A stretch of DNA of 64,000 nucleotides from Compostibacter hankyongensis (GCF_039541075.1 NZ_BAABFN010000001.1:62001-126000); one strand, 5' to 3'; shown: positions 1 through 8,194, counted from the first letter of the stretch. The notes: generated from the letters alone by a model not told the origin. Numbers and translations: made by a program.

Positions 1-1
1 G

Positions 2-130
2 GAGGCTAAGCCACCCCAAGAAAGTAGTACAGCCAAATTCAGGGGATCGCTTAACCTCACTGCTGAACAGTATAGGGACTTTCAACAACATGCAAAAGAC
101 ATCCGCAACGAATGGCACAACGATATTTAA
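2..130 (+). CDS. Antitoxin of a VapBC-type pair (5' end outside window)
   Basis: An open frame runs from the window edge to a TAA that overlaps the start of the downstream PIN toxin by 19 nt, the usual arrangement of type II toxin-antitoxin operons. About 42 residues are visible. They form a charged C-terminal tail with the motif KFRGSLNLTAEQYRDF and the ending RNEWHND, typical of the toxin-binding tails of small Bacteroidota antitoxins. The N-terminal DNA-binding half is missing, so the antitoxin family cannot be named. The role (neutralising the PIN RNase and repressing the operon) is inferred from the overlap with the toxin and from what is known of such pairs. Confidence 0.6.
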   Translation, partial: EAKPPQESSTAKFRGSLNLTAEQYRDFQQHAKDIRNEWHNDI

Positions 131-492
131 TTGATACCAACACTGTCATCGATTATCTCGATAATAAACTGCCTGCTCATGCGGCTGATCTGATTGATAC
201 CGGAGAAATAGCCTTATCAGTAATTACCCGCATGGAATTATTAGCGTGGCCCAAAGCTACTTCCCAACAAATCGCAGTATTGGAAGATTTCATTAATGTT
301 ACTACGGTTTGGGGATTAGAAGAACCGGTTATCATAAAGGGTATTGAAGTACGAAAGACTTATCACCTGAAATTGCCAGACGCTATAATTGCCGCAACCG
401 CACTTACTTTAAATCAGGTGCTTTTGACCCGGAATGTATCCGACTTCAAACATATTGCAGGATTATCATTAGAAAATCCCTGGGAAATGTAG
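112..492 (+). CDS. vapC: PIN-domain ribonuclease toxin, VapC family
   Basis: The 126-residue length fits a single-domain VapC toxin, a Mg2+-dependent RNase that usually cleaves tRNA or rRNA. The acidic PIN residues are readable: D8 in YLIDTN, E42 in TRMELL, D90 in LPDAIIAA and D111 in the LLTRNVSDF segment, so the active site looks intact. The ATG start lies inside the end of the antitoxin frame, implying translational coupling. Base composition is clearly AT-richer than prpD, which begins 29 nt downstream; the pair is probably a mobile or recently acquired module. The RNA target cannot be predicted from sequence. Confidence 0.9.
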   Translation: MAQRYLIDTNTVIDYLDNKLPAHAADLIDTGEIALSVITRMELLAWPKATSQQIAVLEDFINVTTVWGLEEPVIIKGIEVRKTYHLKLPDAIIAATALTLNQVLLTRNVSDFKHIAGLSLENPWEM

Positions 493-521
493 TAGCTAAA
501 GAACCGGTATACCAGAATACT

Positions 522-2000
522 ATGCAAAATAGATTACCCAATTCTTCTGTCCCTATCCACAACGACCGCCCCCAACCCGACAAGGAGCTCACCGACATCG
601 CCGACTATGTGCTGAACTACAGGATCAGCAGCGAGCTGGCCCGGGAAACGGCGCGCTACGACCTGCTCGACACCCTCGGCTGCGGGCTGGAGGCGTTGGA
701 ATACCCTGCCTGCACCCGGCTGCTCGGCCCGGTGGTGCCCGGTACCATCGTGCCGCAGGGAGCAAGGGTGCCCGGCACTCCCTTTCAGCTGGACCCCGTA
801 CAGGCCGCCTTCAACATCGGCACACTGATCCGCTGGCTGGATTTTAACGATACCTGGCTGGCCGCCGAGTGGGGCCACCCTTCGGACAACCTCGGCGCCA
901 TCCTGGCTACCGCCGACTGGCTCTCCCGTACCGCCGCAGCAGAAGGAAAAGCCCCGCTGACCATGCATAGCGTGATCGAAGGCATGATCATGGCGCATGA
1001 GATACAGGGGGTGATCGCTCTCGAAAATGCTTTTAACCGCGTGGGGCTGGATCATGTGGTGCTGGTAAAAGTGGCTTCTACCGCCGTAGCGGGAAAGCTG
1101 CTCGGCCTCAGCCGCGAAGCCCTGATCAACGCCATATCCCTGGCCTTTGTCGACGGACAGGCGCTGCGCACTTACCGCCATGCCCCGAATACGGGCAGCC
1201 GCAAATCCTGGGCGGCCGGCGACGCCACCGCCCGCGCCGTAAAGCTGGCCCTGATGGCCCGCGCCGGGGAGATGGGCTATCCCGCGGTGCTGACGGCGGA
1301 AACCTGGGGGTTTTATGATGTGCTGTTCGGGGGAAAACGTTTTGTCTTCCAGCGGGACTACGGCTCCTATGTCATGGAGAATATCCTGTTCAAGATATCC
1401 TTTCCCGCGGAATTTCATGCGCAAACCGCCGCAGAAGCCGCCATGACCCTGCACCGGAAGCTGAAGGCGGCGGGGCGCAGCAGCGACGATATCCAGAAAA
1501 TCAGCATCCGCTCCCACGAAGCGGCCCTCCGCATCATCGACAAAAAAGGTCCCCTGCACAACCCGGCGGACCGCGACCATTGTATCCAGTACATGGTGGC
1601 CGTACCGCTGATCTTCGGCCGGCTTACCGCGGCCGACTATGAGAACGGCATCGCCGCCGATCCCCGTATCGACGCCCTGCGGGAAAAGATAGACATCGTT
1701 GAAGATCCGCAGTTTACCCTGGATTATTATGATCCGGAAAAGCGCTCCATCGCCAACGGGTTGACGCTGAAGCTGAACGACGGCACCGTCTGGGAGGAGG
1801 AAGTGGTGGAATATCCTATCGGGCACAAACGGCGGCGGGCGGAAGGTATTCCCCTGCTGATGGAAAAGTTCAGGACCAACCTGGCGCGCCGCTTCCCGGA
1901 AGCGCAGCAGCAGGCTATCCTCGACGCCTCCCTGGACGCCGTGAAGCTGGAGAACATGCCGGTGCATGCGTACGTGGATCTGTACGTCAGCCCCCGGTAA
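522..2000 (+). CDS. prpD: 2-methylcitrate dehydratase PrpD (MmgE/PrpD family)
   Basis: PrpD dehydrates 2-methylcitrate to 2-methyl-cis-aconitate in the methylcitrate cycle of propionate breakdown and has some aconitase-like activity. The 492-residue protein matches remembered enterobacterial PrpD over essentially its full length, with long near-identical blocks such as LLDTLGCGLEALEYPAC, RWLDFNDTWLAAEWGHPSDN, TYRHAPNTGSRKSWAAGDAT and NPADRDHCIQYMVA. There is an N-terminal extension of about 10 residues. The usual partners prpB and prpC are not adjacent: upstream is a toxin gene and downstream an unrelated exported protein, so the cycle must be completed from elsewhere in the genome. It is strongly GC-rich compared with the toxin gene 29 nt upstream, which marks a sharp compositional boundary. 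Confidence 0.95.
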   Translation: MQNRLPNSSVPIHNDRPQPDKELTDIADYVLNYRISSELARETARYDLLDTLGCGLEALEYPACTRLLGPVVPGTIVPQGARVPGTPFQLDPVQAAFNIGTLIRWLDFNDTWLAAEWGHPSDNLGAILATADWLSRTAAAEGKAPLTMHSVIEGMIMAHEIQGVIALENAFNRVGLDHVVLVKVASTAVAGKLLGLSREALINAISLAFVDGQALRTYRHAPNTGSRKSWAAGDATARAVKLALMARAGEMGYPAVLTAETWGFYDVLFGGKRFVFQRDYGSYVMENILFKISFPAEFHAQTAAEAAMTLHRKLKAAGRSSDDIQKISIRSHEAALRIIDKKGPLHNPADRDHCIQYMVAVPLIFGRLTAADYENGIAADPRIDALREKIDIVEDPQFTLDYYDPEKRSIANGLTLKLNDGTVWEEEVVEYPIGHKRRRAEGIPLLMEKFRTNLARRFPEAQQQAILDASLDAVKLENMPVHAYVDLYVSPR

Positions 2001-2067
2001 GATTTGCCCGAAAGAATTGTTTATCCGTCTGCTATCCGTATTTTTATCCCAACCTTATACCGCGCTT

Positions 2068-3003
2068 ATGAACATTCGCTTGCTTACCGCCGCCCTGCTA
2101 TGTTTCGGTTGCCTCGGCGTACGGCCGGCGACCGCCCAGCAGAAGGTATCCCTGAAGCTCGATTTCAGCACGGCCAAAAAATACCAGTACGACTTTTCCA
2201 CCCACCAGGATATCCGCCAAACCATAAAAGGACAGGAAGTACGCAGCCAGCAGGATATCCGGATGGGCTATACGATGCAGGCCGGAAAAAAGGACGCCGC
2301 CGGCAATACGGTTGTCGAATCGACCTATAACCGCTTCAGCTATCTCATGAACAATCCCATGATGGGCGGAAAGGTCGGCTATGATTCCGGGCATCCGGAA
2401 GATTCCAGCACTGCGAACGGCCTGGTAGCCGGTATGATGTCCAGGCTGTTCAAAGAGGTGTTTTCAGGATTTCTGCATCATTCGTTTTCTTTCACCATTT
2501 CCCCGCAAGGGAAGGTGATCTCCGTGACGGGCATCACCGAAATGATGGACAGCGCGCTGGACCATGCGGACTTTCTGCCGCAACAGGTAAGGGAGGCCAT
2601 GAAGACCAATATGAAGAAAAGCTTCAGCAACGAGGCCATGCGGGAAACGCTGGACAAGTCTTTTGACCTGTACGCCGGCCACCCGGTAGCGGTGGGAGAC
2701 AGCTGGGAAAAATCGGCTTCCCTTACTACGCCCGTGGCCATGGATATGCAAAGCCATTATACCGTAAAGGATATAAAAGACAAAACCGTTTCGCTCGCGG
2801 TCAGCTCAACGCTTGCCTCCGGGCAGAGCGGGGAAACGAAATTAAGCGGCACACAGTCCGGGACCATGGAGGTGGATCGTAAAAGCGGCATCCCGCTGCG
2901 GGCAGATCTCAATCAAAAAATGGAGGGTTCGCTGTCCACCCAGGGCATGACCATCCCCATGGAGATCACCGGTACCATCACCATTACGGGAAAAGCGCTG
3001 TAA
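2068..3003 (+). CDS. Exported DUF6263-type protein
   Basis: A 311-residue protein with a signal peptide (hydrophobic core LLTAALLCFGCLG, cleavage expected near ATA-QQ at residue 23). The mature part is beta-rich with regular Lys/Asp/Thr-rich strands and a central Met/Phe-rich stretch, resembling the DUF6263 family of Bacteroidota periplasmic proteins, whose function is unknown. The ATG used here gives a clean signal peptide; an in-frame start 102 nt upstream would overlap prpD and add a non-secretory extension, so it was rejected. The stop codon lies 1 nt from that of the convergent isomerase gene. No catalytic motif is visible. Confidence 0.65.
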   Translation: MNIRLLTAALLCFGCLGVRPATAQQKVSLKLDFSTAKKYQYDFSTHQDIRQTIKGQEVRSQQDIRMGYTMQAGKKDAAGNTVVESTYNRFSYLMNNPMMGGKVGYDSGHPEDSSTANGLVAGMMSRLFKEVFSGFLHHSFSFTISPQGKVISVTGITEMMDSALDHADFLPQQVREAMKTNMKKSFSNEAMRETLDKSFDLYAGHPVAVGDSWEKSASLTTPVAMDMQSHYTVKDIKDKTVSLAVSSTLASGQSGETKLSGTQSGTMEVDRKSGIPLRADLNQKMEGSLSTQGMTIPMEITGTITITGKAL

Positions 3004-3004
3004 G

Positions 3005-3901
3005 CTATACGTCGCAGACCTTTACGCACTGCGCAAGGGATTCCAGCTTTGCGGCATTGTCTTTCGGGGAAGGTACAAACTCCTGCGCCACGTAACCCTG
3101 GTAACCGGTATCGAGAATAGCCTTCATGATGGCCGGATAATACAGTTCCTGCGTCTCATTCAGCTCATGACGCCCGGGTACCCCGCCGGTATGGTAATGG
3201 GCAATATAAGGATGGTAGTCTTTTATGGTATGGATCACGTCGCCTTCCATGATCTGCATATGGTAGATGTCATAAAGCAGCTTGAAACGGTCCGAGCCGA
3301 TCCGTTTGCACAGCTCTACGCCCCAGAGGGTATGGTCGCACATATAGTCGTGATGGTTGACCTTGCTGTTCAGCAGCTCCATCACGACATTAACCTTATA
3401 CCGCTCTGCCAGGGGCATCAGCTTTTTTAATCCTTCGGTGCAGTTTTTCAGCCCGGTTTCGTCGTCCATGCCCTTGCGGTTGCCGGAAAAGCAGATGATG
3501 TTCTTATATCCGTATTGGGCCGCCAGGGGCAGGGCCTCGGCATAATTTTTCAGCATGGTATCCCAGTACTGCGGGTCATTCCAGCCCTTGGGAATGCCCA
3601 GGTCGCCGCCGTAGCACATGCCCACATCCAGGCCGTATTTCTTGGCGGTATCCCATTCCTTGGGGCCGAGAAGGTCTACGGCCGGCAACCCCATCTTTTT
3701 CAGGGCTGCGCAAAAGTCGTCCAGCGGTATGGATTGATAACACCAGTAACAGGCGGACTGCCGGATATTGTTTTTCAAAGCGGACATAGGCGTTGCGGTC
3801 TTTGTATGAAGGGTCAGCAGAGCGGAAGGCGCCATGCCCAGCACGGCTCCTCCGCCAAGGATATTTTTAACGGCCCTGCGCCGGCTGATGTCTGGTGCCA
3901 T
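3005..3901 (-). CDS. Exported sugar-phosphate isomerase/epimerase-like TIM-barrel protein (hydroxypyruvate isomerase type)
   Basis: A 298-residue AP-endonuclease-2/xylose-isomerase-like TIM barrel. It begins with a twin-arginine-like signal (S-R-R-R-A-V-K at residues 6-12, then a GGGAVLGMAPSALL hydrophobic stretch), so it probably works in the periplasm. Barrel landmarks include VVMELLNSKVNHHDYMCD (metal-binding Glu), KLLYDIYHMQIMEGD (Asp, His) and IAHYHTGGVPGRHE near the C-terminus, as in hydroxypyruvate isomerase Hyi and relatives. The substrate cannot be decided: related exported proteins of Bacteroidota act on keto-sugars in carbohydrate loci. It stands alone, convergent with the DUF6263 gene. 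Confidence 0.8.
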   Translation of the reverse strand: MAPDISRRRAVKNILGGGAVLGMAPSALLTLHTKTATPMSALKNNIRQSACYWCYQSIPLDDFCAALKKMGLPAVDLLGPKEWDTAKKYGLDVGMCYGGDLGIPKGWNDPQYWDTMLKNYAEALPLAAQYGYKNIICFSGNRKGMDDETGLKNCTEGLKKLMPLAERYKVNVVMELLNSKVNHHDYMCDHTLWGVELCKRIGSDRFKLLYDIYHMQIMEGDVIHTIKDYHPYIAHYHTGGVPGRHELNETQELYYPAIMKAILDTGYQGYVAQEFVPSPKDNAAKLESLAQCVKVCDV

Positions 3902-3998
3902 ACGATCGGTTTACACACAGCTACAGGCTGTGCGCTACCAAATTACTCAAATTATTTTATTCGGCGCGCTGAAAAAGCCGGTGGATCCGCTGCTGACC

Positions 3999-4382
3999 TC
4001 AGGCAACAGGTACGTCCTGCGAAGGACGGCCGGCCGCGCTGGTCTTGGGCAGTACGATGCGCAGTACGCCGTCTTCATAGGAAGCCTCAATTCCCGAGGT
4101 ATCCACTTTTCCTTTCAGGTCGATACTCCGTTCGAAGCCTCCGGTGTACTCCTTATAGATAAATTGCGCCGTGTCTTTTTCTTCCGCTTTATAACGGATG
4201 TAGAGCACATCGCTTTGGGTGCTTACCGAAATATTTTCCTTCCGCAGCACCGGGGCGTATACGGTCAGGTGATACGCCGTTTCGGTTTCTTCGATGTTCA
4301 GCGGGGGCGTGACCGAAAAGCGCCTGCCCCGGAATCTGCCATAAGGGGCCCGGGGGCCGCAGGCATAGGTTCTGTATCCCAT
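3999..4382 (-). CDS. Hsp20/alpha-crystallin small heat-shock protein
   Basis: An ATP-independent holdase chaperone of 127 residues. The alpha-crystallin domain occupies about residues 22-115: it opens with PPLNIEETETAYHLTVYAP and ends in the signature ASYEDGVLRIVLPK (the family A-x-x-x-n-GVL-x-i-x-x-P-K motif). It is the last gene of a run that continues from two small membrane-protein genes, 17 nt after the preceding one, and lies downstream of an ECF sigma factor, which suggests envelope or heat-stress induction. The N-terminal arm is short and Arg/Gly-rich (GRFRGRRFSV). No C-terminal IxI anchor is obvious. Confidence 0.9.
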   Translation of the reverse strand: MGYRTYACGPRAPYGRFRGRRFSVTPPLNIEETETAYHLTVYAPVLRKENISVSTQSDVLYIRYKAEEKDTAQFIYKEYTGGFERSIDLKGKVDTSGIEASYEDGVLRIVLPKTSAAGRPSQDVPVA

Positions 4383-4399
4383 GATGGTTGTTTTTAAGT

Positions 4400-4624
4400 T
4401 TATTGTAATACGGCCGTGTCTTTCGAAGTCGGACTTTTACGGATGTCCTTCCCGTCCTGATCCGGGTGATGATAATGATCCGGCCGCACTTCATCATAAC
4501 AATGATGGCGGTGCCGGTACCCGCCTTCCGGCCGGCTCCAGGGCCGGTGTCCGGCAAAAACGGACAGGGCGAGAAAGGTAACCAGCGCTACCAGGGCGCC
4601 GGTCCAGAAATGATTACGTCGCAT
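4400..4624 (-). CDS. Small His-rich single-pass membrane or exported protein
   Basis: A 74-residue protein of unknown function. Residues 7-24 form one hydrophobic segment (TGALVALVTFLALSVFAG) that could be an uncleaved anchor or a signal peptide. It is followed by a short His/Arg/Tyr-rich stretch (YRHRHHCYDE, DHYHHPD) that could bind metal, though this is only a compositional hint. It sits 20 nt after the Phe-rich membrane gene and 17 nt before hsp20, so it is almost certainly co-transcribed with both. Confidence 0.55.
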   Translation of the reverse strand: MRRNHFWTGALVALVTFLALSVFAGHRPWSRPEGGYRHRHHCYDEVRPDHYHHPDQDGKDIRKSPTSKDTAVLQ

Positions 4625-4644
4625 GTGATTTGTTTTTTAGTGGG

Positions 4645-4923
4645 TTATTGAACGGGTATCTGCTGTTCTTCACCGGTCCTGTCCCGGAAGGAATGCCGGC
4701 CGTCTACCGGAATGCGGTCGTCCGGGCCGTTGCCGTCCCGGTAAGGGTAATGCCAGGGATAGCCGTATCCCCTTCTCCAGCCGCCCCAGAAGAAGGCCCG
4801 GGACAGCCAGAAAAAAAGGAAAATGAAGAAAAAGAAGAACGGGAACCTGAACGGCGCAAAAAACAAAGCCGCTCCTACCAGGACTCCTATCAGGATTGCT
4901 TTCAACGGAAATCGCATGATCAT
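4645..4923 (-). CDS. Small Phe-rich membrane protein
   Basis: A 92-residue protein of unknown function with two closely spaced hydrophobic segments at about residues 7-20 and 23-46. The second is extremely Phe-rich (FPFFFFFIFLFFWLSRAFFW). The tail is polar and rich in Gly, Tyr, Arg and Asp. It is the first gene after the terminator that ends the sigma-factor unit, and its upstream region carries a perfect 14-nt palindrome, so it may head a separately regulated unit with the His-rich protein and Hsp20. An alternative start 6 nt downstream gives MRFPLKAIL. Confidence 0.5.
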   Translation of the reverse strand: MIMRFPLKAILIGVLVGAALFFAPFRFPFFFFFIFLFFWLSRAFFWGGWRRGYGYPWHYPYRDGNGPDDRIPVDGRHSFRDRTGEEQQIPVQ

Positions 4924-4958
4924 AAGTTTTAAAAGTGAATAAAGGTTGTTTCATCCTC

Positions 4959-4972
4959 GCATGTTAACATGC
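4959..4972. promoter_or_regulatory. Perfect 14-nt palindrome, candidate operator
   Basis: GCATGTTAACATGC is a perfect inverted repeat 36 nt upstream of the start of the Phe-rich membrane gene, inside the spacer after the upstream terminator. Its position fits an operator at or near the promoter of the small-membrane-protein/hsp20 unit. No regulator can be assigned. Confidence 0.4.
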
Positions 4973-5051
4973 CCGGTTTCTTATGCAGACGAACCGGATC
5001 CGTTTTTACTTTAAGCTTGGACGGATTTTTTTCAGATTTTTTTGAAGCCAT

Positions 5052-5078
5052 AAAAAAGACCTGGAAACCAGGTCTTTT
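5052..5078 (-). terminator. Rho-independent terminator after the sigma-factor unit
   Basis: A perfect 11-bp stem (AAAAGACCTGG / CCAGGTCTTTT) with a 3-nt loop; on the minus strand it runs into six T residues. It lies about 40 nt after the stop of the 110-residue membrane protein and separates the sigma-factor pair from the downstream small-membrane/hsp20 genes. Confidence 0.85.
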
Positions 5079-5117
5079 GACAATCGTTTTTTTGGCGCCG
5101 TTTATGCCGGGGCATGC

Positions 5118-5450
5118 TCAGCAGGGGCCCGGGCCGGCGCCCCGGGATGATCTCCGCTGCCGCCATTCCTGTTTAAAACGTTCCCGTTCCTCGGGACTGA
5201 GGTTCATGAACTTGTTCTTCCAGGGCGGGCCGCCCCGGCGGAAGCCGCCCCGCGATCCCGGACGGAAGGAGCCAAACAGGATCCGGCAGAGGACCAGCAG
5301 TCCCAGCGCCCGGCCATAGCCGATCCTGGGTACGTTGAAGAGCTGCGGCAGGACGGCGTTCCACAACAGCATAACCACCGCCCCCAGTAAGAGCAGCGCA
5401 GCGATGACGAACAGGGGGACGACAAAAAAACGTTTTCTTTTGGGTGCCAT
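5118..5450 (-). CDS. Small membrane protein with LSPEERERF motif, partner of ECF sigma factor
   Basis: A 110-residue protein with a basic N-terminus (MAPKRKR), a strong transmembrane segment at about residues 9-31 and a second weaker hydrophobic segment near residues 45-61. The C-terminal half is Gly/Arg-rich (RPGSRGGFRRGGPPW) and ends in the helical motif LSPEERERFKQEWRQR, reminiscent of Spy/CpxP-like LTPEQR helices. It starts 10 nt after the sigma-factor gene and shares its terminator. A role as a membrane stress sensor or accessory to the sigma factor is an inference from gene order and this motif only. Confidence 0.65.
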   Translation of the reverse strand: MAPKRKRFFVVPLFVIAALLLLGAVVMLLWNAVLPQLFNVPRIGYGRALGLLVLCRILFGSFRPGSRGGFRRGGPPWKNKFMNLSPEERERFKQEWRQRRSSRGAGPGPC

Positions 5451-5460
5451 ACCTTATCAT

Positions 5461-6003
5461 TTAATAATTCATAAATTCATCATAAAGGGTCTGAAGACGT
5501 TGACGCAGGTGACGCACGGCATAGCCTTTACGGGAGATCAGGGTCTTGATGTTCTCACCTGTTTGCTCCGCTATGGCCGCGAAAGTCATCCCTTCCAGCT
5601 CATTCAGCACAAAAACATCGCGTTGCTCCTTCGGCAGCTCATCCAGCGCCCGGTGCAGCTCCTGCCAGAACAGGTCGCGCAGGTAAGCACTCTCGGGACC
5701 GTTGTCATCCGCCAGCAGGATCTCCTTAAAGCCCAGTTCTCCGCCGGCATTCTCATACAGGTAATCTTCCAGCGCATCCGGCTGCTTTTTGCGGTATCTG
5801 TCGATGATCTTGTTGCGCGCCACGCGGTATAGCCAGGCCCCTATCTCGTCGATGACATCCGGTGCGCCGGAAAGCTGGTACCATACTTCCTGCAGGATGT
5901 CCTCCGCATCCTCATTACTCGATACTCTTCCCCGGATAAACGAAAAGAGCCGTTTACCATATTCCCGGACCGTATCCTGGATCTTATGAGGGCGGGAGTT
6001 CAT
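5461..6003 (-). CDS. ECF-type RNA polymerase sigma factor
   Basis: A 180-residue sigma-70-family protein. Region 2 includes the core-binding/-10 recognition segment SNEDAEDILQEVWYQL and the helix IGAWLYRVARNKIIDRYRK. Region 4 includes LPKEQRDVFVLNELEGMTFAAIAEQTGENIKTLISRKGYAVRHLRQ, split by short turns. It is the first gene of a two-gene unit with a small membrane protein, followed by the small-membrane/hsp20 unit. There is no FecR-type anti-sigma neighbour, unlike the other sigma factor in this window. It probably directs an envelope-stress regulon, but its target promoters cannot be read here. Confidence 0.9.
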   Translation of the reverse strand: MNSRPHKIQDTVREYGKRLFSFIRGRVSSNEDAEDILQEVWYQLSGAPDVIDEIGAWLYRVARNKIIDRYRKKQPDALEDYLYENAGGELGFKEILLADDNGPESAYLRDLFWQELHRALDELPKEQRDVFVLNELEGMTFAAIAEQTGENIKTLISRKGYAVRHLRQRLQTLYDEFMNY

Positions 6004-6014
6004 GAAGGCGGGTT

Positions 6015-6230
6015 CTCGTTTCTGGTTTGACGTTTGACATTCAATAGTCTAAGGTTTAAAGTCCAAAGTTGATCTGCCTGGAGCGGAACCTTAGATGTTA
6101 AATTTTTATATGATTACTTCATCATCAAATTTTCAAATTTTCAAATCATCAAATCCGATTCAATGCCCTTCACCTTTCACCGTTCGCCTTTAACCGTTAT
6201 TCCCCCTTTAGGGGGTCAGGGGGTAGCAGG
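6015..6230. repeat. Mosaic intergenic repeat, copy 1 (modules A-F)
   Basis: The spacer holds a chain of short modules also found in other spacers. A: GTTTCTGGTTTGACGTTTGA (6018). B: TTTAAAGTCCAAAGTTGATC (6055), then CTGCCTG. C: GGAACCTTAGATG. D: an ATCATCAAATTTTCAAA-rich tract (6121). E: ATGCCCTTCACCTTTCACCG (6162). F: CCCCCTTTAGGGGGTCAGGG (6202). Module F runs into the stop codon and last codons of the M1 peptidase gene. Confidence 0.75.
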
Positions 6231-8180
6231 CCAGCGGTTGTTGTTCCGGTTGATGTCCGGCAGCTGTTTTTCCGGGTCCAGCACCACCGAGGTCACACGG
6301 CTGACGGTGGGGCTCCGGAAGGTCCATTCCCTCCCCTGCTGCCAGATCTCTACCGGCAGGTGCAACGTATGCTCCTTTCCGTTACTCTCCGTTATCTTCA
6401 CGATCGCCGGCATCGGCAGCTGCTCCAGGTTCTCCAGGGTGATCAGCGCTCCGCGGGAAGGGTCGCCATCCGTATAGTTTACCGACTTCACCGCCTGATC
6501 CAGCTTCCAGTTGTGGATAAACCAGCCCCGCCAGAACCAGGCCAGGTCTTCCCCGGCGCCGTTTTCCATCGCATGGAAAAAATCCTCCGGCGAAGGATGC
6601 TTATACGCCCAGTCGTGGATGTATTGCCGGAAAGCGGGATCAAAGCGTTCGGGACCCAGGATCACTTCCCGCAGCAATACCAGGCCGAATGCCGTCTTGA
6701 AATATTCCACCGGGTGATCGTCTTCTCCGAGAAAAGCATCTGCGGTGGTCAGTACCGGCGGTATGCCCGGCTTTTCGATCACCTTCAGTATCTCCTCTGC
6801 AGGATTCCCGCCGGCCGGGGCATATTCCCCGTCGCGCTTGGGGGCAAACTCCCCGTTGTTGAACGCTTCGTGGGCATAGATATCGATAAAGGTGTTGAAC
6901 CCTTCATCCATCCAGGCATTCCGTCGCTCGTTGCTACCTACGATCATGGGAAACCAGTTGTGTCCGATCTCGTGCGCCGTCAGCATCCAGAGCGATTGGG
7001 CATCGGCCTTCCAATGATCGAAGACAATCCCGGGAAATTCCATCCCGCCGACCGCCCCGGCGCAGTTGACGGCTACCGGATAAGGATATACGAACCATTT
7101 TTGGGAAAAGATCTCTACCGCATTTTTCATGAACTCGGTGCCCCTTCCCCAGGCCTGGCTGCCGGCGCTTTCCGCCGGATATACCGACATGGCCATGGCC
7201 TGTTTACCGCCGGGCAGGTTGATGCGGGCGGCATCCCAGATAAACGCCGCAGAAGCAGCCCAGGCCACATCCCGCGTATTTTTCATATGGAAATGCCAGG
7301 TTTTGGTGCCCGCGGGAGGCCTGCGCATCTCGGCCGTCACCTCTTCCGGCGTGCGGATAAAAACGGTCCTGTCCGAAGCGGAAGCCTGCTTCCAGCGCTG
7401 CTGCTGCGCCGGTGAAAGCACGGCTTCCGGATTGACCAGCGCCCCCGAGCCCGCCACGATCATGCCGGCCGGAAGGGTTACCCGGTAATCGATATCGCCA
7501 TAATCCAGGTAAAATTCGCCGCTGCCCAGAAAGGGAAGCGTGTTCCAGCCCCGGATATCATCATAGACGCACATCCGGGGGTACCAGTAGGACACTTCAT
7601 AGACACGGCCGTTGCGGGTATCCAGATAGCCGGAGCGCCCGCCGCCGCCCGATTTCCCGAGGTAATAGCGATAAGTGATCCGCAGCTGCAGCTGCCGGCC
7701 TTTATCCAGCGGCCGCTCCAGCAGCAGCTTCATCCGCGTATCTTCCACCCGGTAGTCCGCCGGCATCCAGCTGTTGCCCTGTCGCACGCTTACCTGCTCC
7801 ATCACGAAGCCGTTGCCGCTATCCGGCACGCCCGGCGCCTGCATGGTGTTGCTGCGGGAATCTTTGCGGGTAATGTTCTGGTCCAGCTGCAGCCAGAGAT
7901 AACGGAGGGTGGCGGGGCTGTTGTTGCTGTATGTGATGGTAACCTGTCCGCTGATGCGCTTGCCGGCAGTATCCAGTGTAGCCGTTACCGTATAATCCGC
8001 CCGGTTCTGCCAGTAAGCCGGACCGGGAGCGCCGTCCGCATTGCGTAAAAGCGTTCCCTTTGCGGTATAGAACAGGGGTGAAAAGGCCTTTTGCGGGTCG
8101 TAATGCGACTGCCCGTATAACGGCAGGCCTGACAGTAAGAACAGGGCGGCGAGCCAGCCCGGAGCCAAACGTGTATTCAT
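6216..8180 (-). CDS. Exported M1-family metallopeptidase (paralogue 1)
   Basis: A 654-residue aminopeptidase-type zinc enzyme. The signal peptide (LAPGWLAALFLLSGLPLYGQ) supports the ATG used; a longer frame 120 nt upstream would read through the preceding terminator. The zinc motif is HEIGH (H403, E404, H407) with the third ligand E426 in WMDEGFNTF, the canonical HExxH-x18-E spacing. The M1 substrate motif appears as GGMEFPG rather than GxMEN, as in its neighbour paralogue. The N-terminal beta domain and C-terminal helical region are present, and the end matches the paralogue's VVLDPEKQLPDINRNNN. The terminator upstream separates it from the larger paralogue. Its C-terminal residues (PATP) are encoded by an intergenic-repeat module. 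Confidence 0.9.
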   Translation of the reverse strand: MNTRLAPGWLAALFLLSGLPLYGQSHYDPQKAFSPLFYTAKGTLLRNADGAPGPAYWQNRADYTVTATLDTAGKRISGQVTITYSNNSPATLRYLWLQLDQNITRKDSRSNTMQAPGVPDSGNGFVMEQVSVRQGNSWMPADYRVEDTRMKLLLERPLDKGRQLQLRITYRYYLGKSGGGGRSGYLDTRNGRVYEVSYWYPRMCVYDDIRGWNTLPFLGSGEFYLDYGDIDYRVTLPAGMIVAGSGALVNPEAVLSPAQQQRWKQASASDRTVFIRTPEEVTAEMRRPPAGTKTWHFHMKNTRDVAWAASAAFIWDAARINLPGGKQAMAMSVYPAESAGSQAWGRGTEFMKNAVEIFSQKWFVYPYPVAVNCAGAVGGMEFPGIVFDHWKADAQSLWMLTAHEIGHNWFPMIVGSNERRNAWMDEGFNTFIDIYAHEAFNNGEFAPKRDGEYAPAGGNPAEEILKVIEKPGIPPVLTTADAFLGEDDHPVEYFKTAFGLVLLREVILGPERFDPAFRQYIHDWAYKHPSPEDFFHAMENGAGEDLAWFWRGWFIHNWKLDQAVKSVNYTDGDPSRGALITLENLEQLPMPAIVKITESNGKEHTLHLPVEIWQQGREWTFRSPTVSRVTSVVLDPEKQLPDINRNNNRWPATP

Positions 8181-8194
8181 GATAGCTAAAATAC

